The notes below the pieces were generated by a model, which saw nothing but the letters and a program-made list of their open reading frames with translations, did not search any database and was not told the DNA's origin. A program made the position numbers and the translations under genes. Shown here piece by piece: positions 17,155-27,200 of a stretch of DNA of 64,000 nucleotides (the first letter of the stretch is position 1; each line of letters starts with the position of its first letter). Source of the stretch: Flavobacteriaceae bacterium UBA4166 (GTDB lineage: Bacteria > Bacteroidota > Bacteroidia > Flavobacteriales > Flavobacteriaceae); assembly GCA_002379985.1 (NCBI GenBank), contig DFVG01000030.1:64129-128128 (forward strand), read 5' to 3'.

Positions 17155-18072
17155 ATGAAAATTTCCTGTTCGCTATTGTTCTTTTTTGGTTTTGGTGTGT
17201 GGGTGACCTCTTTTGCACAGCAGGATCCTCAGTACACACAGTATATGTACAACATGGCGCAGGTAAATCCTGCCTATGCCGGAACTAATGAACGCCTTTC
17301 GGTAACGGCAATGTATCGCAGACAATGGTCTGGTTTTGACAATGCTCCTGAGACCTTAACATTAGGCATTCACAGCCCCATTTCTGAAAAAATTGGCATT
17401 GGTCTTTCTGTAATCGAAGACCAATTAGGACCGGTACAGGAAACCAATGCGCATGTTGATTTTTCGTACGTTATTAACCTTGGATACGATTACAATATAG
17501 CATTCGGACTCAAAGCCGGAGCGGCCTTTCACAATGTAGGGCTTGCTGATCTAGAGACCATTGACGCAAATGACCCTTTTTTTTCTGAAAACATAGACAA
17601 TCTATATCCAAGAGCCGGATTGGGAGTCTACCTATATAGCGATTTTTACTACCTTGGCCTCTCTGTACCCAATATATTGAGCTCTGTTCATTTAGATGAA
17701 AATGGCATTCAGTACGGAAGCGAGACCAATCACTTTTTCCTTATGGGAGGGTACGTATGGGATGCCACACAGGATTGGAAGATCAAGCCATCATTTCTTG
17801 TAAAATCGGCCTTCGGTGCTCCCCTTTCCTTTGACTTGAATGTAAATACTTTGTACAACGAGAAGTTTGAGCTTGGCGTTTCCTACCGACTAAATGATTC
17901 TTTCAGTGGCTTGGTAGGCTTTTATGTAGCGCCTAACGTACGTATTGGATATGCGTATGATCATGTGATCAGTGATCTGAACGGGGTAAGCAGTTCATCG
18001 CATGAGATTGTACTTCAATTTGATCTTGTTCGCTTTAAATATCGCGACTTACGCCGAGTACGATTTTTTTAA
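17155..18072 (+). CDS. PorP/SprF family type IX secretion membrane protein
   Basis: The 305-residue protein has a signal peptide ending at SFAQ, then the family hallmark QDPQYTQYMYN and NPAYAGT, and a beta-barrel body. PorP/SprF proteins sit in the outer membrane and assist T9SS secretion or anchor specific T9SS substrates such as SprB. No large adhesin or PorSS-type partner gene is adjacent, so it is an orphan copy. Window proteins with T9SS domains (1707 and 58069) are plausible but unproven clients. A terminator follows directly. Confidence 0.9.
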   Translation: MKISCSLLFFFGFGVWVTSFAQQDPQYTQYMYNMAQVNPAYAGTNERLSVTAMYRRQWSGFDNAPETLTLGIHSPISEKIGIGLSVIEDQLGPVQETNAHVDFSYVINLGYDYNIAFGLKAGAAFHNVGLADLETIDANDPFFSENIDNLYPRAGLGVYLYSDFYYLGLSVPNILSSVHLDENGIQYGSETNHFFLMGGYVWDATQDWKIKPSFLVKSAFGAPLSFDLNVNTLYNEKFELGVSYRLNDSFSGLVGFYVAPNVRIGYAYDHVISDLNGVSSSSHEIVLQFDLVRFKYRDLRRVRFF

Positions 18073-18090
18073 TTTCAATTGCTGCGGAAG

Positions 18091-18125
18091 AAAAAAAGCC
18101 TCGCTTATTATAGCGAGGCTTTTTA
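18091..18125. terminator. Bidirectional intrinsic terminator
   Basis: AGCCTCGCT (18097-18105) pairs with AGCGAGGCT (18112-18120), with A7 before and T-rich sequence after. It separates PorP/SprF from the converging DUF5689 gene. Confidence 0.85.
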
Positions 18126-18149
18126 TTTTATGGTCTTCGGAAGAAGTGA

Positions 18150-19529
18150 TTATTCTCCTGAAACCGATACGTTATCTACGTGATAACGTGTTGTAGCTCC
18201 TGGGTCTGCTCCTTGATAGAAGAATCCGAAGTTTACCGTACCGTCAATAAATCCTACATCGATATTTCCAATGTTTCCGAAGCCTCCAAAACCGCTAGAA
18301 GGTCCGGAAGGAATATCTACTACAAGTTGTGTCCAAGTAGCCGTGGATGCATCTCCATCGTAGTCGGTAGAATACCAAACCGTCAAGATCTCTCCATTGT
18401 CGAAAGCTACTTCTAAGTCGAATGTCAATTGCTCATTAGCAGTTCCGTCCATGTTAATGTCTGGAGTAACCAACCAAACGTCGATAGGATCTTCTCCAGA
18501 GCTAAATCCGGAAACCTGTGCATATTGATTGTTGTCGAAATTCCCTAGAATCCACTCTACGCTTCCTCCGCCAACATTTTGGCTGCTCCATCCTGCTGCT
18601 TCTACGTCACTGAAATCTCCGTATGTTTCGAAATCATCAAAGAAAAATCCTTCTAACGGATCGCAACGCTCTTCATTTACAAGGTTTACATCAGCAGCAG
18701 AATTCACCACGATGTTGAACTCTTCTCCTTCAAAGTTTTTAGTCAAAATACCGGTCACATTTCCGCTTCCAGCTGGAAGGGTCAACGCACTAAAGTCAGC
18801 AAAGGTAGAAGTACTGAATACGATTGATTCTGTACTAGCACAACTCTCTAATGTACGCTCTCCGTCGAATTCATCAAACGGTTCGCTTGCATAGGTAAGG
18901 TTGTTAGTCACTGCTTCATTTTTAGCAAACTGAACATTCTCGATGTTTACGTAAAGGTTGGTGCTTCGGAATTCGTCATCGGCGTCATCTAAGGGCCCAA
19001 GATCTTCAATACTAATATTCATGGGTACAATCTCAGCAACTTCCGCAGAACGAAGAAAAACTACAGGCTCTAGAGCAGAAGGAATTTTCTCGATAAAGCG
19101 TTCTCCGGCAATACCAAGTGTTAATACTCCATTAGAAATACCTAAGGTCAATCCGTCTAATTTGATATAGATCTTACGACCGAACTCATACTTTGGGAAC
19201 AATGGATTTACATCTACGAGTACACGTAACCCCACTTCAGGATTTTCAGGCTTATCTTGAATAATAATTTCTTCGAAAAAGTTTCCAGCTTGATCGTTAG
19301 AAACTACATATCCTTCCACAAAAAGATCAGCGTCAGTATAGGTAAAGTCACCTTCTTCTTGTTCGTATTTACCGGCCAAAGCTCCTAATTGGATCACTTC
19401 ACCTTCAATGACAGGCTCTTCCGCAATAACGGTGCCTGGCACATCAAAATCATCGTCTGCCACACAGGAGACAACAGCTACCGCTACAAAAAGTAGGGTG
19501 AATAGTTTATAAAAATTGAACGTTTTCAT
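18150..19529 (-). CDS. DUF5689 lipoprotein with choice-of-anchor J domain
   Basis: This 459-residue lipoprotein has lipid Cys22 followed by V-A-D-D-D, a probable surface-export signal. Residues about 40-270 form the DUF5689 region, with GYVVSNDQAGNFFEEI and two OB-like strand sets. The C-terminal part (from FFFDDFETYGDF) is a choice-of-anchor J jelly-roll that often binds ligands at the cell surface. It lies 30 bases after the TonB receptor gene and is co-transcribed with it, so it probably serves as its surface substrate-binding partner. The ligand is unknown; nucleic acid is possible given the neighbouring EEP gene. Confidence 0.85.
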   Translation of the reverse strand: MKTFNFYKLFTLLFVAVAVVSCVADDDFDVPGTVIAEEPVIEGEVIQLGALAGKYEQEEGDFTYTDADLFVEGYVVSNDQAGNFFEEIIIQDKPENPEVGLRVLVDVNPLFPKYEFGRKIYIKLDGLTLGISNGVLTLGIAGERFIEKIPSALEPVVFLRSAEVAEIVPMNISIEDLGPLDDADDEFRSTNLYVNIENVQFAKNEAVTNNLTYASEPFDEFDGERTLESCASTESIVFSTSTFADFSALTLPAGSGNVTGILTKNFEGEEFNIVVNSAADVNLVNEERCDPLEGFFFDDFETYGDFSDVEAAGWSSQNVGGGSVEWILGNFDNNQYAQVSGFSSGEDPIDVWLVTPDINMDGTANEQLTFDLEVAFDNGEILTVWYSTDYDGDASTATWTQLVVDIPSGPSSGFGGFGNIGNIDVGFIDGTVNFGFFYQGADPGATTRYHVDNVSVSGE

Positions 19530-19559
19530 TGTATAAAAGTTTATTGTATTCAGAATTGT

Positions 19560-22436
19560 TTAGAATCGTACGTATAAGTTAACATAATATGTGGTACCGT
19601 ACCCAAAGAAGTAACGGTTGCCAAACACCGGTCTGTTGCGGTTGTTTTCCTCTTGCAACTGAGCAAAATCGGAAATTCGCGAATCTTCAAAACCACCGGT
19701 TCTGTATTCTTGATCGAGAACGTTGTTGATGGTTGCAAAGAATCCGACATAATAATCATCGATCTTCCAAGACTTCCCTCCCACAACGTTTACCAAGAAG
19801 TAATCTTCTAGTTGTTCTTGAGTTAATAGCTCACGGGCTACATCCTCATTGTAGTTCAACAATGGTAATCCATCGGCAGCAGTTGAGAAGGCCGCCGATC
19901 TTCGTAAGGTACTAACGTCAACATAGGCATTCGAGAAGTAGTTGGTTGTAAGACCTACCCACCAGAATTCAGGATCACGGTATTCAATACCCAATTGGTA
20001 TGCTTGTTCTGGCCCACCACTTACGTGATAATTTTCGATGAAGGTAGTTCCGTCACCAAACTGTAAGAAATCAAAACCATCACTGGTTAAGTATTGCTGT
20101 GCATTATCGGTATACACATTTTGACCGTAAGATCCGGCTGCTTTCAATTTCAACGTAGGCGTTACTTGGGCTTCAATACCTAGTTCAGCTCCCATTCTTC
20201 GCGTATTGATTCCGGTAATGACTTCTTGAACAAATGCATTGGTATCTTGTTGCGCGTCTGCATTCACGGCGTTTTGTGCCCCTTGCGCAGACTCTGTAAA
20301 GAAGAAATTGATATCCGTTTGATCTTCAATAGTATTATAGAACCCGGTTAAACGAGCCTTTACGATAGGAGAACGATAAATATAGCTTACGTCAAGGTTT
20401 TGGATCGTTTCACTTTCTAAGTCACGCACCACATCATTGTTTTGACGTGCGTTGCTGAAACTGTTTCTGATGTTTGGCGCTTTTGTAAAGTATCCGGCAT
20501 TAATATCTACCAAGTGACGTCCGGTTACTTTGTAGGTAGCACCAGCTTTCGCTCCGTAATTGGTGAAATCCAATTTTTCGCTATCTCCAAAAGAGCGTGC
20601 TCCCGGGAAGTTTCCGTTTTCATACAAACCGGTACGTTGGTAGGTGGTTTGCGAAACCGTTCCGCCTACATAGAAATCAACCACATTGTATTTGAACTGC
20701 GCTTGTGCAAATCCGGTTACAACATCAGCGTTGATCTCATAATTGTATTTATAGCGATCTCCTTCTCCTACAATACGGTTAGGATTGTTTAAATCCGACT
20801 GTGCCGCATCAATCGACTCACCGGCTTGTGCATCCCCTGAAGCCGCCTGTGCAAAGGTATCAATGTCTAAAAACCCTGAACCTCCTAGCAAGTCTTCAAT
20901 TTCTGCATAGTTCTCGCTGGTAAGTCCGCGATAGTTAACACTAGCATTTAAGCTGATGCGATCACTTAATTTTGCTCCTAAGATAGTATTGGCCGTGATC
21001 TGTGTATCTTCTACGACATCATTCTGAATGGCATAGGTAGACAACATCGGGTTTCCGTTCGCATCAAAATTTCCGAAGTACAACGACTCCCAATCTAACT
21101 GCCCGTCATTAATAAACGCTTGTTCCGCTAAGTACGCATTTTGATAATCAATGGCAGTAGGGGTTGGGTCTTGCAAGAAGAAACTTGGTAAGTTCTGATA
21201 ATAGTTTGGAAGCGGGTTGCGAGCTCCCCCGGCAAAAAAGATCTGTCCGGTTGGTGTTTCAATCAACTGTGCTCCGTTGTTATCGATACGGCTGTTTTTA
21301 ATGGTTCCGAATTGATATCCAATATTGGTGTTCAAACGCAAGTTGTCTGAAATATTCCAGTAGTGATTCAACATTACTACAGGCTCTTCGATCTCACGCA
21401 TTCTACTGTTTCGGATCTCGCCGTCTTGGTATCCCCAGTTCGGGTTGTACGTTCTTCCTTTTAAATCACGTACCTCTTGGGTGATGGCCGTAGAACGACC
21501 TCTGCGGTTAGGAGTATAAAAAGCTGAAAGGTTAATGCTGTGTGCATCGCTTAATTTTTTCTCTACGGAAGCAAAGAATGAGTTAGCATCGTATAGCGTT
21601 CCATCAATATATCCTTCGTCTCCAAAGCGACGTGATGCTAGAATTGAATACGCCCATCCGCTTGCTGTTAATCCGCTGTTATATGAGGCCATCACACGAC
21701 CTTCGTAACTACGGTTTGCCATTGCATACGAAACACGCCCTCCTTGACGGTACTGTGATGCACGCATGATGATGTTGGTCGTTCCGGCAAGATCCCCAAA
21801 CGTATATTCATTGGCTTTGATTCCCATGGTAAAGTCACGGTTACGCTGGGCATCGTTCAAGCCTCCCCAGTTCCCCCATTGTGGGCGACCGTTGAATTGC
21901 TTGTTCATTTCAATCCCGTTGATCAATACTTTTCCATTGGCGTTGTCCAACCCACGAGGATTAAAAAAGGTAGCACTAAAATCGAATGCAGCAGCATTTA
22001 AAAACACATCCCGAGAGGCTTGTAGTAAGCCCGAAATGTTAAATGCGGTACCTTCGTCTTGGTTTAGTTCGTTGTCTGAAAGGCTAATAATTCCGATCTG
22101 GGCTTCTACTTCAGATAAATCGATCTCAAACAAGATCGGATCTAGATTTACAGTACTCCCTGATTGAATGGTAATGGGGATGCGTTGGGTAACATATCCA
22201 CTTTTACTCAATTCAAGAATTTGCTCTCCTTGTGGAAGTTCAGCATCGCTAAAAGAAAATAGTCCTTCTGCATCCGTTTCCGTAGAAAAAATACTTTCTT
22301 GGATTATTACTTCAACGTCGGGGATGACTTCACTTGAATTGGAATCAACTACCCTTCCCTTTACGATAGCATCCTGAGCCATCGCCGAAAACGATGTCAA
22401 GATGACCATACATAAAGCAAACATGAAATTTCTCAT
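19560..22436 (-). CDS. TonB-dependent receptor with carboxypeptidase-like N-terminal domain
   Basis: This is a 958-residue outer-membrane receptor. Its parts are a signal peptide ending AMAQ, a CarboxypepD-regulatory-like domain (about 22-110), a plug with NPRGLDNANGKVLINGIEMN, and a 22-strand barrel ending in YYVNLYVRF. It imports a substrate using TonB energy. The downstream DUF5689 lipoprotein and the divergent secreted EEP enzyme suggest uptake of products from an extracellular phosphoester or DNA. The promoter element lies at 22485-22492. Confidence 0.9.
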   Translation of the reverse strand: MRNFMFALCMVILTSFSAMAQDAIVKGRVVDSNSSEVIPDVEVIIQESIFSTETDAEGLFSFSDAELPQGEQILELSKSGYVTQRIPITIQSGSTVNLDPILFEIDLSEVEAQIGIISLSDNELNQDEGTAFNISGLLQASRDVFLNAAAFDFSATFFNPRGLDNANGKVLINGIEMNKQFNGRPQWGNWGGLNDAQRNRDFTMGIKANEYTFGDLAGTTNIIMRASQYRQGGRVSYAMANRSYEGRVMASYNSGLTASGWAYSILASRRFGDEGYIDGTLYDANSFFASVEKKLSDAHSINLSAFYTPNRRGRSTAITQEVRDLKGRTYNPNWGYQDGEIRNSRMREIEEPVVMLNHYWNISDNLRLNTNIGYQFGTIKNSRIDNNGAQLIETPTGQIFFAGGARNPLPNYYQNLPSFFLQDPTPTAIDYQNAYLAEQAFINDGQLDWESLYFGNFDANGNPMLSTYAIQNDVVEDTQITANTILGAKLSDRISLNASVNYRGLTSENYAEIEDLLGGSGFLDIDTFAQAASGDAQAGESIDAAQSDLNNPNRIVGEGDRYKYNYEINADVVTGFAQAQFKYNVVDFYVGGTVSQTTYQRTGLYENGNFPGARSFGDSEKLDFTNYGAKAGATYKVTGRHLVDINAGYFTKAPNIRNSFSNARQNNDVVRDLESETIQNLDVSYIYRSPIVKARLTGFYNTIEDQTDINFFFTESAQGAQNAVNADAQQDTNAFVQEVITGINTRRMGAELGIEAQVTPTLKLKAAGSYGQNVYTDNAQQYLTSDGFDFLQFGDGTTFIENYHVSGGPEQAYQLGIEYRDPEFWWVGLTTNYFSNAYVDVSTLRRSAAFSTAADGLPLLNYNEDVARELLTQEQLEDYFLVNVVGGKSWKIDDYYVGFFATINNVLDQEYRTGGFEDSRISDFAQLQEENNRNRPVFGNRYFFGYGTTYYVNLYVRF

Positions 22437-22484
22437 TCCTTAGTTATTAGTTTGATAAATTAATTAATTGTTATTAATGGCGTG

Positions 22485-22492
22485 CAAAACTA
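22485..22492 (-). promoter_or_regulatory. -7 promoter element of the TonB receptor/DUF5689 operon
   Basis: TAGTTTTG on the minus strand, 49 bases before the ATG. It lies 20 bases from the divergent element at 22513, so the two promoters are nearly back to back. Confidence 0.5.
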
Positions 22493-22512
22493 CATTTTTT
22501 ATGCGAATTAAT

Positions 22513-22520
22513 TACTTTTG
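22513..22520 (+). promoter_or_regulatory. -7 promoter element of the secreted EEP gene
   Basis: TACTTTTG, a perfect TAnnTTTG, 48 bases before the ATG at 22569. The 132-base divergent region is AT-rich. Confidence 0.5.
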
Positions 22521-22568
22521 GCGCGACAATTGTAACCGACTTTACACAAACTTAATACACCTATTGAA

Positions 22569-23627
22569 ATGGAATTAAAAAAATACCTTTTTGCTTTCTT
22601 ATCGGTTGCCATTATTGGCTTCGGAACCGCACAAGAAGAAAAAAGTTATAAAGTAAACACCATTGCTTTCTACAATCTTGAGAACCTTTTTGACTACGAG
22701 GATGACCCCTTAACCTTCGATGATGACAGAACCCCAACCGGAAAGGATCACTGGACGAAAGAAATTTATGAAGCCAAGCTTACTAATATGGCTAGAGTGA
22801 TTTCTGAGATAGGAAGTGACCTTACTGGAACACCCCCTGCGGTGATTGGCGTATGTGAATCTGAAAATCGTCGGGTTTTAGAAGATCTTTTAAATGAAGA
22901 GGCGTTAGTGGATCACGATTACGGCATCGTTCAATTTGATTCTCCTGACAGACGTGGTATTGACGTAGCACTGCTCTATCAGAAAAAACTCTTCACGCCT
23001 ACCGGAACAAAAGCACACCCCTTATATATATATGATGACAATGATCGCAGCAAACGTGTCTACACACGCGATCAATTATTGGTAAGCGGAATGTTAGATG
23101 GCGAAAAGATCCACTTTATTGTTAACCATTGGCCGTCTCGTTCGGGAGGAGAAGCGAGAAGTCGCCCGAAACGTATTAAAGCGGCACAGCTCAATCGACA
23201 GATCATTGATTCTTTGTATAGTGAAGATCCGTATGCAAAGATTATCACCATGGGCGATTTCAACGATGACCCCACCAACCCTAGTATTAAAGATTACTTG
23301 AAGACTAAAGAAGATCGTGAGGATATAGAAATTAAAGAACTGTACAATCCAATGGAAGAAATGTACAATCGCGGTTTGGGCACCTTAGCGTGGCGCGATG
23401 GTTGGAATTTGTTTGACCAAATGATCGTTTCTTCAGAATTGACCGAAAAAGATTATTCTAGTTACCGTTTCTATAAAGCGGGAATCTATAACAAAACCTA
23501 TTTAGCGAATCCACGCGGACAATACAAAGGGTATCCCTACCGAAGTTTTGTAAATGGAGGTTACACCGGTGGCTACAGTGATCACTTTCCGGTTTATCTG
23601 TACCTAATTAAAGAAGTAACGTACTAA
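22569..23627 (+). CDS. Secreted endonuclease/exonuclease/phosphatase (EEP) family protein
   Basis: This 352-residue protein has a signal peptide (cleaved near GTAQ, residue 22) followed by an EEP domain. Catalytic motifs are FYNLENLF, GVCESEN, NHWPSR, MGDFNDD and SDHFP. It differs from the cytoplasmic paralogue at 16184 mainly in having export. It probably hydrolyses DNA, RNA or another phosphodiester outside or in the periplasm. Divergent transcription from the TonB receptor operon suggests joint control and a nutrient-acquisition role, perhaps for phosphate or nucleosides. Confidence 0.9.
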   Translation: MELKKYLFAFLSVAIIGFGTAQEEKSYKVNTIAFYNLENLFDYEDDPLTFDDDRTPTGKDHWTKEIYEAKLTNMARVISEIGSDLTGTPPAVIGVCESENRRVLEDLLNEEALVDHDYGIVQFDSPDRRGIDVALLYQKKLFTPTGTKAHPLYIYDDNDRSKRVYTRDQLLVSGMLDGEKIHFIVNHWPSRSGGEARSRPKRIKAAQLNRQIIDSLYSEDPYAKIITMGDFNDDPTNPSIKDYLKTKEDREDIEIKELYNPMEEMYNRGLGTLAWRDGWNLFDQMIVSSELTEKDYSSYRFYKAGIYNKTYLANPRGQYKGYPYRSFVNGGYTGGYSDHFPVYLYLIKEVTY

Positions 23628-23646
23628 ACTTCGTTGTTCTAACATA

Positions 23647-23678
23647 AGAAAGCCCGCAAGTTCATTGCGGGCTTTTTA
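23647..23678. terminator. Bidirectional intrinsic terminator
   Basis: AGCCCGCAA (23651-23659) pairs with TTGCGGGCT (23665-23673), with a T-tract to 23677. It lies between two converging genes. Confidence 0.85.
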
Positions 23679-23685
23679 ATTGTGA

Positions 23686-24129
23686 TCAACCGAGCCATTG
23701 TTGCCAAGGAATTCTGCTTAGCATCAATACCAAAGCAATGGTATAGAAAATGGCTAACGTTTTAAATTTCGGTTTTGAGGTAAGTTTCTTTTTATGTTTG
23801 GAATAGCCAATCGTTATAAAAATAATGGTCAAGATCATTACCGTGGGATGTTCTATGGCATACAACCGAAGCGTACTGTCCTTCATCACGGCGCTCATTC
23901 CGCTGTTCATAATCGATTTCATTCCCAAAGGAGAGATAAAATACAATACCAAGGCAATGAGAAATTGTATATGGGTAACAATTAACGCGAATAAAGAAAT
24001 ACGGAAATCTTTGGGTTGGTATTCTTTGTTTCCGAAGAAGCCTGCCAAGGCATTTAGCGTAGCGATCAAAACGACAAAAAGAACGAGATAGGCCCACCAC
24101 GAATGGATAAACTGAACGGTTGTATACAT
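23686..24129 (-). CDS. Four-helix membrane protein, cytochrome-b-like
   Basis: The 147-residue protein has four hydrophobic helices (about residues 10-32, 43-65, 88-107 and 124-141). Histidines lie at HSWW near residue 9, in VTHIQF, in AIEHPTV and in a basic SKHKKK loop. Two His on different helices could ligate a haem, as in small b-type cytochromes, but no diagnostic motif is present. It has its own promoter and lies between two terminators, so it is monocistronic. Confidence 0.75.
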   Translation of the reverse strand: MYTTVQFIHSWWAYLVLFVVLIATLNALAGFFGNKEYQPKDFRISLFALIVTHIQFLIALVLYFISPLGMKSIMNSGMSAVMKDSTLRLYAIEHPTVMILTIIFITIGYSKHKKKLTSKPKFKTLAIFYTIALVLMLSRIPWQQWLG

Positions 24130-24149
24130 AATCTGATTGTTTAGTCTTC

Positions 24150-24157
24150 CAAAGATA
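24150..24157 (-). promoter_or_regulatory. -7 promoter element of the four-helix membrane protein
   Basis: TATCTTTG on the minus strand, 20 bases before the ATG at 24129, just downstream of the terminator of the preceding receptor gene. Confidence 0.5.
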
Positions 24158-24170
24158 CGTTATCCCATAA

Positions 24171-24197
24171 AAAAACCGCCCCGATGAGGGCGGTTTT
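24171..24197. terminator. Intrinsic terminator of the Oar-type receptor
   Basis: AACCGCCC (24174-24181) pairs with GGGCGGTT (24188-24195), with A- and T-tracts on both sides. It works on either strand and ends the receptor transcript read from the right. Confidence 0.85.
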
Positions 24198-24218
24198 ACG
24201 TTACATGCTCAATGTAGG

Positions 24219-27200
24219 TTATTCAAAAATATAACGCAGGCCAACTTGCATTTGCCAGCGCGACGATTGAATACCACTATCGTCTAGTTGATCGATACCG
24301 TCTTCAAAACGACGTGCATCAAACGTAAAGGTGGGTTCCGGACCACCGCTTACGGTGGTTAACGGCGCTACCTCCCGCTCGAAGCTGGTAAAGCGACGTT
24401 TCCCCCAATCTTTGTTCAACAGATTAGTAAAGTTGAAGATGTCTAAAGAGGCCTGAAGAGTGTGTTTCTTTCCGCCTACATTTAGAGAAAAATCCTGTAA
24501 AAACTTCAGGTCGATAACATGCGACCATTGGAGGCGGTCTGCATTGCGCTCCACATATTGTCCACGACGGCTTCTTAAATACTCATCTCCTTCAATGAAC
24601 GCATTAAATTGCTCCCACTGTTGTTCGGGCGTTGCGATGACATTTCCATCACTATCGGTAAGTGCTACAAAAGTAATCTCTTCGGCACTCGCCGGCACAT
24701 AGATCAACGCATTGTCACGAGAATCGTCGTTTAACAAGTCGCGTCCTTCATTGTAAATATAGCTGAACGGCTCTCCTTCGGCACCTTCATAGAAAAGACC
24801 AATGGTTGTTTTGATGTTTTCATTCCAGGTTAATTCATACGAAAGATTTGAAGTGATTCTGTGTCCTACTGAAAAATCAGATCTGCTTGCCGGAATATCA
24901 CTGTTCTTACCATTCACGGTTTGGATATTTCTCCATTGCGAACTGTTTTGAGAGGACGTTCCCTCAAATACCTTTTCAGAATCTCCGTAGGTGTATGAGA
25001 TTTGACCTTGGAATCCATTTTGGAAAGGCTTGCGAAGTGAGATAGTTGCGTTGTATGCATATCCCAATCCTGTATTAGAAGCCAAGTAAATGCCTTCGTA
25101 CGTCCCATCAATTACATCGCCGCGATCGTAAAAAGGCCGTTCATCGGCGCCTACTAAATTTCCAACCGGGCCCTTTAAATTTAGATTCTCATAATAGATG
25201 TCTTGGATTACGTCTGTATACAAGAAATCGGCACTGGCAATCAATCCCCAGATAGGAAGCTTTTGGTCGATCCCAATATTGTACTTCATCACCTGAGGTA
25301 ATTTGAAGTCTCTTGCGAACAAATCTACGTTTCCACCCGTGGCACCACTTCCCGGCTCAGGGTCTTCTAATTGATTGTTGATATCCGGAGAGAAAGGAAC
25401 ATCTGTTCTAAAGATAAATCCACCGGTAACTCCGTTATTATTGTACGTTCCTCCCGGCCATACCAACGGCAAGCGGGAAGTAAAGATTCCAAGTCCTCCA
25501 CGCACCTGAGTACTATTATTATTGAATACATCCCAGTTGATGCCGAGACGCGGACTAATATGTGCTTTAGGGTCAATCCCTTGCCCTACACGTGCTCCTT
25601 GTAGGTCCTTTCCGAAGGACTCCAATAACGGAACCGTACGATTGTTGAAATCATCATTCGCACGACCATCTTCCCAATAAGGGATATCTACTCGCAATCC
25701 GTAAGTGGCTTTAAAATTATCTGACAATTGAATTTCATCTTGCGCATAGAAGGCCATCTGGAATAATTCAAATTCGGAAGCTCCTGCAGATTCGTCACCG
25801 GTCACACCATCTCCCACCAAGGAATATCCGTGCTGATACACGTCTGCGTTTTGCATCGTTAAGAACTGATTCAATCCGGAAGAAACCAAGTTTCCTTCTT
25901 CATCAAACTGATCTTCGAAGGTGTAGTCTCCGTAGTTAAAAGCAAAGAATAAGTTCTTAACTTTTGAATATTCTAAGTTGGTTCCAAAGGTAAACGTATG
26001 ATTTCCGGAGTATACTTCTAAGTTATCGTTGAAGGTAAAGATATCTTGATTCAATAGATTGGCAGTAGAAAACGGTTCTGATCCGAAAGAAATAAAACCA
26101 TTTCCATCCTGAATATCTACGGTTGGAAACGGATCTCCGGAGGGATCACGATCATCACGAACGGAAGTATATCCAATCACCATTTTATTAGAAACCTTTG
26201 GGCTCACCGTGGAGTTCCATTCTAACGCGGTAGAATTGGTAGTAGATTCAAACGCTTCCGAACCATTGATAAATCCAAGAGAAGTTCTTCCTGAGCTTCT
26301 TGCTTCTAGATTATCCGCTTTTACCAGTCCGTGACGAAGGGAGATCTTATTGTTATCATTGATATTCCAATCGATCTTAGCAGTGACCTTATCACTTTCA
26401 AGAGTTCGCGTGTTATTGGTAAAACCACCCGGGTTGTATCCGTAATTACTGATCAAAAAGTTCGTCAAGTTATTGATGTCATCCAACGAAGAACGACCAA
26501 TATAGTTGCTGAAATTGAACGGCTGTGGCGTTTCATCTTCCTGACGCTCGTAGTTCACAAAGAAGAAGAGTTTATCCTTAATGATAGGACCTCCCACGCG
26601 AACACCGTAGGTAAGCGCGGTAAATTCGGCTAGTTTTTCACGACTTTCACCCTCACCCACTAGGTCGGGTGGCGTTTTGCCGGCCAGGTCTTCATTCCGA
26701 AGAAAACTATACGCAGATGCCTCAAATTGGTTGGTACCAGAACGCGTAATCGCACTGATAGAACCTCCTGAGAATCCCGACTGGCGTACATCGAACGGTG
26801 CAATATTCACCTGAAAGCTCTCAATGGCATCAACCGAAAAAGGATTGACTCCCGTTTGCCCACCATTGGTTCCAGAGCCTGCCAAACCAAAAACATCGTT
26901 ATTAACGGCACCATCAATATAGATCGCGTTGTAGCGGTTGTTTTGCCCACCAATAGAAATTGAGAATCCATCATTCCCTTCAGTAAGCTGTGCTTGTGGT
27001 GTGATTCGAACAAAGTCGGCCACCGATCGCGATGCTGCCGGTAGCGTTAAGATATCACGTTCTGTAACGGTCGTTTCGGTTCCCGTCCTGTTGCTGTCGA
27101 AAATATTATTTCGCTGTGCGGTAATGATCACTTCATCAAGTGCACTAGCGGCTTCTGCCATGTTTGCACTGATACGTTGTGAATCTCCTAACTGAAGAAA

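Noticed and set aside
17155..18072. PorP/SprF as part of a gliding or SprB adhesin cluster
   Set aside because: No large adhesin or other T9SS core gene is next to it; it stands between an EEP gene and a terminator.
23686..24129. A ribosomal-protein-type name for the four-helix membrane protein
   Set aside because: The sequence is strongly hydrophobic with four membrane helices and lacks any ribosomal protein feature.
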